Part shown: positions 29,231 to 35,669 of the stretch, piece after piece | Layout: the number at the start of each line of letters is the position of its first letter | Position numbering within the stretch: the stretch's first letter is position 1 | Origin: Roseovarius aestuarii | Lineage (GTDB): Bacteria > Pseudomonadota > Alphaproteobacteria > Rhodobacterales > Rhodobacteraceae | Direction: 5' to 3' | NCBI RefSeq assembly: GCF_019966515.1 | Contig: NZ_JAIMIB010000005.1 | Span: 1-64,000, forward strand | Length of the DNA stretch: 64,000 nt | Notes under the pieces: generated by a model | Seen by the model: the letters and a program-made list of their open reading frames with translations, nothing else | What the model was told of the DNA's origin: nothing | Database searches by the model: none | Translations under genes and position numbers: made by a program

Positions 29231-29629
29231 TCACACCGCGCCGCAATATTTGTCGATCAAACCGATTAGCTCACCGGGAGAGATGGGTTTGGCCATATAC
29301 CCGTCCATTCCAAGTGATTGAACCGCCAGCGGGTGGTGGTATTTCGGATCGGCAGTAACAGCGACGATCGGAATGTTTCGCGGCGGGTCATCGACATGTG
29401 CCCGAATTCTTTTTGTGGCGTCGATCCCCGACAAAACCGGCATATGGATATCCATGAGAACCAGCCCATATGACCCCGGATCATCTTCGATTTTCTTGCA
29501 ACCGGAAACACCGTCATGAGCCAGATCCACATCCAGCCCGACCTCAAGCGTTTCGATGATCTTTTTCATCATGAACCGGGCGAATGTATTATCTTCGACG
29601 ATCAGAATCTTCTTTCTGCGTCCCCTCAT
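29231..29629 (-). CDS. Single-domain response regulator (CheY-like)
   Basis: Receiver-only protein of about 132 residues: acidic pocket ILIVEDN, phosphoacceptor Asp60 in LVLMDIHMPVLSG, Thr/Ser at VAVTAD, and Lys in MAKPIS. No output domain is present, so it acts by protein contact or phosphotransfer. ATG at 29629 is used; GTG at 29635 is in frame. It is divergent from a second receiver gene and near a CHASE histidine kinase, its likely partner. Confidence 0.87.
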   Translation of the reverse strand: MRGRRKKILIVEDNTFARFMMKKIIETLEVGLDVDLAHDGVSGCKKIEDDPGSYGLVLMDIHMPVLSGIDATKRIRAHVDDPPRNIPIVAVTADPKYHHPLAVQSLGMDGYMAKPISPGELIGLIDKYCGAV

Positions 29630-29830
29630 CAGCACCCCTCCACGCCCCTGTGTTCAACTGTAGACACAGGCTTGAGAACTAACAACCCAGAGATGATCAG
29701 TGGGGCTGGAAATCATCACCGACCTTCTGGTCAATAGCGTCAAAGTAGCTGTTTTTTAACGCAGATGTGAAAAGGGCACTCCACCGATACGGGTATTGCA
29801 AAATAAACATTAGTATCTTACTAACCATTG

Positions 29831-29867
29831 TTTATTAATCGTTAACGTGGCTTCTTGATCGTTAACG
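29831..29867 (+). promoter_or_regulatory. Direct repeats and CtrA-like site upstream of a receiver gene
   Basis: The ten-base sequence ATCGTTAACG occurs twice (29838-29847 and 29858-29867), 20 bases apart, on one face of the helix. TTTA-N7-TTAAC (29831-29846) is one mismatch from the CtrA consensus TTAA-N7-TTAAC. The location in the divergent region fits a regulator site. Confidence 0.35.
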
Positions 29868-29891
29868 CGTGATGTGACCAGGACCGGCCTT

Positions 29892-30281
29892 ATGCGCATT
29901 TTGCTATTAGAGGATGATGAACCCACTCGGGCGGTCTATCGGGAATGCATCGCAAGCGCCGGCCATGAAGTAATCGAATGTGGCACGATTGAACGCGCGA
30001 TAACAGTTCTTCGGACCAAGCGGATCGACCTTTTCGTGATTGATCTTTTGATCGGCAAATCCAACAGTTTGGGCTTTGCCCAATTTGCCGGGTACGCCGC
30101 GCCGGATGCGGAAATCATCCTGATCACGGGTACGGGAAGCTTTACCAAGGGCGAGGTATTGGCGGAGTATCCCGGCATAAGCTGGATATTGCGCAAACCC
30201 CTTCCGGTTGGCGATCTTAAGGCTTTTGTCGATTACGCAGGCCGACGCAGATCGCAACGCTGCCAGATCGGGGTGACGTAG
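29892..30281 (+). CDS. Single-domain response regulator
   Basis: Receiver protein of 129 residues starting at ATG 29892. It has ILLLEDDE, the phosphoacceptor Asp51 in FVIDLLIG, a Thr in LITGTGS, and the conserved Lys in LRKPLP. The loop after the Asp lacks the usual MP, so phosphorylation kinetics may differ. It is followed, after about 90 bases, by the CHASE histidine kinase, suggesting one signalling cluster. Confidence 0.83.
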   Translation: MRILLLEDDEPTRAVYRECIASAGHEVIECGTIERAITVLRTKRIDLFVIDLLIGKSNSLGFAQFAGYAAPDAEIILITGTGSFTKGEVLAEYPGISWILRKPLPVGDLKAFVDYAGRRRSQRCQIGVT

Positions 30282-30369
30282 GGTGGGTTTCAGTGTGCAG
30301 CCAAACGGGCAACGCAGAAGCAGTCTGGGTTCGTGCTGATCTGATCGGGTTGATGGGGGGCCGGTTACA

Positions 30370-32277
30370 ATGAACAAGGAAGCAACGGCACCGCTGCATA
30401 TCGAACGGGCCATGGGAATCCCGCCCGACATTGTCCAACGCGAAAAACAGGCGCTGGAAAAGCACAGCCGACTTCGCTTTGTGCATTGGCTGGCCGTTGT
30501 TCTGTCCCTCGTTTTGACAATTTCAATCTGGCATTATTCGCGTGTGCAGGTTGCGCTCAGGACCGAAGCAAGGTTCGACCACGCGGCCAATCAGACCGAA
30601 GGCCTCATCAGGGAACGCCTGAAAAAATACGAGCTTGCGTTATGGGCCGGCGTTTCCGCGCTGAAAACCCACGACAACGATGTCGATCTGGCGCGGTGGC
30701 GAACGTTTTCAAACGACCTGGAGATCGAACACAGATACCCCGGCATCAATGGGATCGGCGTAATCCATCAGGTCGCTCCGGAAGATCTGCAGGCGTATCT
30801 CGAACGCGAGCGCCGTGACCGCCCCGACTATCGCATACACCCTCCACACGACGGCGACATCTTTCAGCCCATCACCTATATCGAGCCCGTGGACATCAAC
30901 CTGGAGGCCGTCGGCCTTGATATGGTGCACGAAACCAATCGCCATACCAGCCTGAACCAGGCCAGGGATACCGATACGGCACAGATCACAGGCCCCATCA
31001 TTCTGGTTCAGGACAAGGGCCGGACCCCGGGCTTTCTGTTTTTTGCGCCGTTCTACGACAGTGAAGATCATGAGACCTTGCAGAGCCGCCGGGCCAGCTT
31101 TGCCGGTGCGGTCTATGCGCCGTTTGTCGTCAAAAAGCTCATGAGCGGCGTTCTGGACAAAGACCGGCGATTGACCATGATCCGCATCACCGACGGCGAC
31201 GAGATCATCTATGACGAAATCCACGCGGAAGATGCGGATTATGATGACGATTCACTCGGGAAAAAGCGCATTACCATGCAGCTATACGGGCGCGAATGGA
31301 CGCTCGACATTCGCGCCGGGCTGGACTTCCGGGCGAATAATGCGGGCTTTGAATCCACGGCACTACTTATAGCTGGCATCATCATTGATCTGGCACTTCT
31401 GAGCCTGTTCTTCCTGCTGTCGCGGGCAAACCGGCGCGGTCTGCGCTTTGCCGACATGGCGACAGAAGCCCTCAACGCTGAATCGCGTGCGCTTCAGGAT
31501 ACAAACAGGAAACTCGAAATCGCACATGCCGAGGCCGAGAGCGCCAGCGAAATGAAGTCCGTCTTTCTGTCAACCATGAGTCACGAGGTCCGCACGCCCC
31601 TGACCGCCATCAGCGGCATTCTGGTGCTCCTGGAACGCGCGGGCCTGCCGCAACAGCAAAATAAGCTGGTCCAGGCCGGGAAAATGGCCTCGGACAAGTT
31701 GATGAAGCTGCTAACCGACGTATTGGATTCCTCGCGGCTCGAGGCGGATGCCCTGGAATTGTGGGAACGCGAAGTCGCCGTGAAGCCCCTGGTCGAAGAA
31801 TGGCGCACGCTCGCGGAAGGCATGATCGAGAAGCTCCAGAAAGACATCGTCGTTGTGACGGATATTTCGATCGATACCCCGGCGACGATCATCATTGACG
31901 ATATCCGGCTGTCACAGGTGCTCAACAACCTGATGGACAACGCCATACGCTTCACTGAAACCGGGACGATCACGATCAGCACCTCGGCCGAAGGCCGTGC
32001 GCCGGGGCAGATGACCTCGATCGTGATCTCGCTTGCTGATACCGGCGCGGGGATCGCAGAGGATGACCTGGCCGTTATCTTCGAACGTTTCAGGCAGGTT
32101 GATGGTTCTCTGACGCGGACCCGCGGCGGTGCCGGGCTTGGGCTGGCGATCAGTTATGAGCTGATCGAGCTGATGGAAGGTGACCTTAGCGTGTCCAGTC
32201 AGTTGGGCAAAGGCACGTGTTTTGAGCTGCGCCTGCCAATACGCGGTGTGACGAAGAAAGGCGGTGACCGTGCCTAA
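30370..32277 (+). CDS. CHASE-domain sensor histidine kinase
   Basis: Inner-membrane kinase of 635 residues. A first membrane helix is at about 37-56; the periplasmic CHASE domain covers about 75-315, with GINGIGVIHQV and GDIFQPITYIEPVD. A second helix is at about 329-351. The HisKA box has His405 in STMSHEVRTPL, and the ATPase domain has NLMDNAIRFT, DTGAGI and GGAGLGLAIS. CHASE domains bind small extracellular ligands. There is no receiver domain in the protein, but its 3' end overlaps a receiver gene and two more receivers lie upstream. Ligand unknown. Confidence 0.92.
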   Translation: MNKEATAPLHIERAMGIPPDIVQREKQALEKHSRLRFVHWLAVVLSLVLTISIWHYSRVQVALRTEARFDHAANQTEGLIRERLKKYELALWAGVSALKTHDNDVDLARWRTFSNDLEIEHRYPGINGIGVIHQVAPEDLQAYLERERRDRPDYRIHPPHDGDIFQPITYIEPVDINLEAVGLDMVHETNRHTSLNQARDTDTAQITGPIILVQDKGRTPGFLFFAPFYDSEDHETLQSRRASFAGAVYAPFVVKKLMSGVLDKDRRLTMIRITDGDEIIYDEIHAEDADYDDDSLGKKRITMQLYGREWTLDIRAGLDFRANNAGFESTALLIAGIIIDLALLSLFFLLSRANRRGLRFADMATEALNAESRALQDTNRKLEIAHAEAESASEMKSVFLSTMSHEVRTPLTAISGILVLLERAGLPQQQNKLVQAGKMASDKLMKLLTDVLDSSRLEADALELWEREVAVKPLVEEWRTLAEGMIEKLQKDIVVVTDISIDTPATIIIDDIRLSQVLNNLMDNAIRFTETGTITISTSAEGRAPGQMTSIVISLADTGAGIAEDDLAVIFERFRQVDGSLTRTRGGAGLGLAISYELIELMEGDLSVSSQLGKGTCFELRLPIRGVTKKGGDRA

Positions 32278-32647
32278 GGATGTGCTCGTTGTTGAAGATG
32301 ACGAACTATCGCAATTCGTGATCGTCGAGATGTGTCGCGAATTGGGGTTTCGCTGCCTGACCGCCGATGGAGGCCGAGAGGCAATCGACATTGCCACGGC
32401 AAATGCCGACACGATTGGCGTCGTCCTCATGGACCTTCACATGCCCGAGGTTTCGGGACTGACCGCCACCAAGGCCATCCGGAGCACCCCATCGGATCCG
32501 CCGAAAAACATCCCCATCGTCGCGACCACCGCAGATATTCACTGGCACAGCGCCAGACGCTGCCTTGAATACGGGTTCAACTCGGTTCTCCCCAAACCCC
32601 TGAATTTTGATGATCTGTCGGCAATACTTGGCAGGTTTGCTGCGTAG
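32264..32647 (+). CDS. Single-domain response regulator, coupled to the CHASE kinase
   Basis: Receiver protein of 127 residues with VLVVEDDE, phosphoacceptor Asp57 in VVLMDLHMPEVSG, and Lys in LPKPLN. It starts at GTG 32264 (or GTG 32270), inside the last codons of the kinase gene, so the two are translationally coupled and very likely cognate. No output domain is present. Confidence 0.87.
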   Translation: MTVPKDVLVVEDDELSQFVIVEMCRELGFRCLTADGGREAIDIATANADTIGVVLMDLHMPEVSGLTATKAIRSTPSDPPKNIPIVATTADIHWHSARRCLEYGFNSVLPKPLNFDDLSAILGRFAA

Positions 32648-32894
32648 GCGGCGGTGGTGTCCGACAAAATCTAGCGGGTCGCATTCAATTGAATTTCTAC
32701 ATGCGTAAAGAAAGTTGAAACTGCATCTGTGACGGCACATGAGCATAGAGAGCCAGATGGGTTCAGTTCTGTGCGACGAGATAGGGAACCCGATAAACCC
32801 ACTCCCACAGCTTCGGTTTCAACCAGCTTTTCGTCATTGCCGGGTGCCCGTCCGTAGTCCGATCTTGCCCAACCTGCGTTGTCAGATGCCGAAC
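32648..32894. other. Spacer downstream of receiver and Sel1 genes
   Basis: No supported gene. A 24-codon minus-strand frame (32763-32837), rich in Trp and Lys, is open but has no ribosome site or known relative. The region separates two convergent transcription units. Confidence 0.5.
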
Positions 32895-33032
32895 TTAGTT
32901 GCGGCTTTTGATCAACCGGCACGCCGACACGCTTTTGAGTGCGCACCCCCTTCGAAATGCCGCAATGGCGGCAACAGGGTTTTTGTGCACTCCCTGCCCA
33001 AGACGGTATGCAATGCCTAGCCAGCCGCAAGA
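32895..33032 (-). pseudogene. Cut-off C-terminal Sel1 repeat (after in-frame TGA)
   Basis: Directly after the TGA at 33033-33035 the same frame continues for 45 codons to TAA at 32895-32897. The encoded sequence, starting SCGWLGIAYRLGQGV and ending with FRRGCALKSVSACRL, is a further Sel1-type repeat with both Cys positions conserved. Five upstream repeats have TGG or an equivalent codon where this TGA lies. This is therefore the separated tail of the upstream gene. Confidence 0.75.
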
Positions 33033-34643
33033 TCAGCCATCGCCCAGTTCACACCCCTTTTTGAATGCAGATGCAGCGGCCGAATAATCCTGTTTCACAC
33101 CATCGTCGTCGCGATATAGTTTTCCAAGGCGGCCACAAACCCAGCCTTGTCCAAGTTTGCAGCCCTTTTTGAACGCGGCCACCGCCGCCGGATAGTTCTG
33201 TTCGACGCCATCATCACCGGCACGATACAATTTTCCAAGCCAACCACAAGACCAGCCATCATCCAGGTCGCAACCCTCTTGGAAAGCAACCACCGCCGCC
33301 GGAGAGTTCTGTTTCACACCTACTCCGTCGTGATGCAATTTTCCGAGCCAACTGCAAGACCAGCCGTCATCCAAGTCACAGCCCTTTTTGAACGCAACCA
33401 ACGCCGCTGGATAATCTTGTTCCACGCCATCACCGGCGTGGTAAAGCTTGCCAAGGCGACCGCAAGACCAGGCCTCATCCAAGCTGCAGCCCTCTTGGAA
33501 AGCAGTCACCGCCGCCGGATAACTCTGCGTTACACCCTCCCCGTCGTTATGCAACTTGCCAAGCCAGCTACAAGACCAGCCATCACCCAAGTCACAGCCC
33601 TTTTGGAACGCAACCAACGCCGCTGGATAATTCTGTTCGACGCCATCACCGTCGCGATACAATTTTCCAAGCCGGCCGCATGTCCCTTTTTGCCCCTGTT
33701 CACAAAGAGCTTTGTAATTTTCTAGCATTGTTTCGTTTGAGCACATGCCCTCGCGTTCGAAAAAACAGGCATTGACGAAAAACTTACGCCGCGCATCAGG
33801 GTTTTCTGATATCCTTGCCGAATGAAGGCAAGTACTCCCCGGCGCCAATTTGCACAGGGCCCGGTCAAATATCGTACGACCGGATTTGTCAGGAATTACC
33901 AGCAGAGTACATGCCAGAAACGCCCAAAAGGTAATGAAGGCCAGAACAAAGGCCAAAGACTGTCCGGGGTTTTCTTCCACGTCCAAAATTCGGCCGATGC
34001 ATGTATGCGTGAATATTCTGTTCACAGACGTGCTGACCAGATACCCGATGGACCAGATCGACGTGATGAATGTCGAATAGAAGAATATGGAGTAGATCGA
34101 AAAGAGCCCGACCAGCTCAGGAAAATCGATTAAGCTGCCTCCCCGGGCAAGAATATAGATGGATATCGATGCCCAGATGATCAGGGCTGTCAGACACAGG
34201 TCAGTGCTAAGCCATAATGCATTCTTGAGCCGGCTATCTGACCTTCTCAGCCGCTCCAGAACCCATCTCGTTTCGAGCAGCGAAATATAGTCTGCGATGA
34301 TGTTTACAAAAAGCGCGATCGAGATCGTTTTCAACACGGTCAGGTTGCCGTTCGTGCGCACCTCAAGAACGCCAAGTCCTTCCGAAAGTACGAAATACAA
34401 AAAGACGACCGACACGATAGAGGCAAGCGACGAGCGCAACAGACATTTGAAGCTCAGGTGGTTTTCACCAAAGGCGTTGTCAAAAAGTTTGCAAAACTGG
34501 TTCGCCCAGGTGTCTTGGTATGCCCCGATCAGCCAGTACGATAGGTTTTCGCGTACATTCTTGTTCAAATGAGAGATGGGGAAACTGATCGCACCATATG
34601 CAATGGAAGCGAAGGTAAATGCTAACACCAGGTACACAATCAA
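33033..34643 (-). CDS. Sel1-repeat membrane protein, truncated by a premature stop
   Basis: Protein of 536 residues. The first 280 hold about five or six membrane helices. After about residue 290 come Sel1/TPR-like repeats of 36 residues, with consensus G-x-LGKLYRDGDGVEQNYPAA and paired Cys in KGC and WSC, which resemble Hcp-type disulfide-linked repeats. Such arrays bind proteins, often in envelope or stress pathways. The frame stops at a TGA that replaces the Trp codon in the repeat motif GDGWSCG, and the reading frame continues beyond. The start is TTG at 34643 with GTG at 34637 as an option; both are weak. Confidence 0.72.
   Translation of the reverse strand: MIVYLVLAFTFASIAYGAISFPISHLNKNVRENLSYWLIGAYQDTWANQFCKLFDNAFGENHLSFKCLLRSSLASIVSVVFLYFVLSEGLGVLEVRTNGNLTVLKTISIALFVNIIADYISLLETRWVLERLRRSDSRLKNALWLSTDLCLTALIIWASISIYILARGGSLIDFPELVGLFSIYSIFFYSTFITSIWSIGYLVSTSVNRIFTHTCIGRILDVEENPGQSLAFVLAFITFWAFLACTLLVIPDKSGRTIFDRALCKLAPGSTCLHSARISENPDARRKFFVNACFFEREGMCSNETMLENYKALCEQGQKGTCGRLGKLYRDGDGVEQNYPAALVAFQKGCDLGDGWSCSWLGKLHNDGEGVTQSYPAAVTAFQEGCSLDEAWSCGRLGKLYHAGDGVEQDYPAALVAFKKGCDLDDGWSCSWLGKLHHDGVGVKQNSPAAVVAFQEGCDLDDGWSCGWLGKLYRAGDDGVEQNYPAAVAAFKKGCKLGQGWVCGRLGKLYRDDDGVKQDYSAAASAFKKGCELGDG
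33036..33690 (-). repeat. Tandem ~108-base repeats encoding Sel1 units
   Basis: About six imperfect 108-base units, each coding one 36-residue Sel1 repeat, lie head to tail within the Sel1 gene. They differ at many synonymous and some nonsynonymous sites, so the array is not newly duplicated. Such units can expand or contract by recombination. Confidence 0.8.
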
Positions 34644-34799
34644 TTTTTACTCTTTTCCGAATAATGAGGTAATGTCTGAAGACAATTGTTAACCAATTCT
34701 AAAGATTTGGAAAAGCTGCAAAGCTTTTGCTCATCGCGGCTGAATTAACCTGAAATGCGATCTATGCGCCTCTTTCTCAGATGATTTAGCAGGAGCGGC

Positions 34800-35048
34800 T
34801 CAGCAGTCCCCGTCCAGCCCGGCCTTCAACGCTTGGAATTCGCGCATCTGCGCCTCCTGTCTTGCCCGCAGAAGCGCTTCGCGGCCGTTCTCGGCTTTTT
34901 CCAACGCTTCAAGATCGCGGGGTGAAACCAACGCCGCCACGGGTTTGCCGTGACGGGTAATCAGAACACGCTCGCCGCTGGCCAGCACCTGATCCAGATA
35001 ACTGCGCAGGTTGTCGCGCAGACGAATGCTGTTGGTTTCGTTATGCAT
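34800..35048 (-). CDS. Phd/YefM-family antitoxin-like protein (orphan)
   Basis: Protein of 82 residues with the Phd/YefM DNA-binding N-terminal domain: IRLRDNLRSYLDQVLASGE and VLITRHGKPVAALVSPRDLEALE. The C terminus is charged and helical, as in toxin-neutralising tails. The usual toxin gene downstream is absent: the 156 bases to the Sel1 gene hold no suitable frame. It may be a solitary regulator or a relic of a toxin-antitoxin pair. The start is ATG at 35048. Confidence 0.82.
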   Translation of the reverse strand: MHNETNSIRLRDNLRSYLDQVLASGERVLITRHGKPVAALVSPRDLEALEKAENGREALLRARQEAQMREFQALKAGLDGDC

Positions 35049-35178
35049 GGTGCCTTCCTCGCGTGGTCGTGTCAGTTTCAGGACGAAGAGTTAAAAGGAT
35101 GCTTTCGTTGCGTTCCATCCTGCTCGAACGCATTCAAAACGCGCCTGCGCACGGGCGCCCGTCTCGCCCTGCGTGATG

Positions 35179-35219
35179 CGTACGTTTTGGGCGTACGAAA
35201 CGTACGTCACGTACGTTTC
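35179..35219. repeat. Cluster of four CGTACG palindromes upstream of tmRNA
   Basis: CGTACG occurs at 35179-35184, 35192-35197, 35201-35206 and 35210-35215. The last two sit within a perfect 11-base inverted repeat (35197-35207 and 35209-35219) separated by one base. The array ends seven bases before the -35 box of the tmRNA promoter, an operator-like position. Confidence 0.7.
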
Positions 35220-35225
35220 CCGCCT

Positions 35226-35253
35226 TTGCAAATCACCCGGGACCGCCTATATA
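35226..35253 (+). promoter_or_regulatory. Promoter of the tmRNA gene
   Basis: TTGCAA (35226-35231) and TATATA (35248-35253) are 16 bases apart, a good sigma-70-type pair. The expected start, near 35260, matches the 5' UUCG hairpin of the tmRNA precursor. Confidence 0.6.
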
Positions 35254-35259
35254 TGAACT

Positions 35260-35580
35260 GTCCTTCGGGACTATGAACATAAACGCGCTCGTAATAAGCG
35301 GATCGGACCCGGGGGCGGTACCCGGCGGCTCCACCAAAATCCCTTTCATTTGAAGGGCTTCGGGGCCGAAACAGGATCGACGAACGTCTAAAGGGGTTAG
35401 CTTTGTTTCGGTGAGGTACCACCGTTATCGGTCCGAACAGTACAATTGCAAATGACAATCGTGCTCCGGTGGCTCTCGCTGCGTAAGCAGTTGGAACATC
35501 GAAACTTAAGCCCTTGTCTCTAGCCAGATAAGGCGGGGTTCGCAGGCACCTGGCAACAGAAGCCTGCACTTCTTACCCTG
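35260..35580 (+). ncRNA. ssrA: Transfer-messenger RNA, circularly permuted two-piece type
   Basis: The acceptor piece comes first and ends at 35328-35336 with GGCTCCACCA-type sequence, preceded by a T-arm-like CCGGG/CCCGG stem. A removed spacer (35337-35361) holds a CCCTT/AAGGG hairpin. The coding piece starts at GGGGCC (35362-35367), which pairs with GGCTCC to form the acceptor stem. The tag frame begins at GCA 35448 and reads ANDNRAPVALAA, with TAA at 35484-35486. tmRNA with SmpB rescues stalled ribosomes and adds this tag, which ClpXP and others recognise; sspB lies 4.6 kb away. The 5' end is set by a GTCC-TTCG-GGAC hairpin; both outer ends are approximate. Confidence 0.93.
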
Positions 35581-35622
35581 TCGCCAGCCCTACCCGCTCA
35601 TTCGCCGGTCCCATCTACGCGC

Positions 35623-35647
35623 GAAAAGAGGCCCGTGACGACGGGCC
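35623..35647 (-). terminator. Rho-independent terminator (probably bidirectional)
   Basis: GGCCCGT and ACGGGCC form a seven-base stem with a GACG loop. Read on the minus strand it is followed by TCTTTTC, ending the secreted repeat-protein gene. It may also stop tmRNA transcription from the other side. Confidence 0.75.
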
Positions 35648-35669
35648 CCTTCTGTGGCTGATCTGGTCG

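Noticed and set aside
32763-32837. 24-codon minus-strand frame rich in Trp, Lys and Tyr
   Set aside because: Composition is striking but there is no ribosome site, partner or known relative; too short to support.
33036-33690. Regular ~108-base repeats considered as a CRISPR or satellite array
   Set aside because: The units are in frame, coding, and diverged as Sel1 repeats; there are no short identical repeats with unique spacers.
35207-35569. 120-codon minus-strand frame across the tmRNA region
   Set aside because: It coincides exactly with the tmRNA acceptor and coding pieces, whose structure and tag frame are clear.
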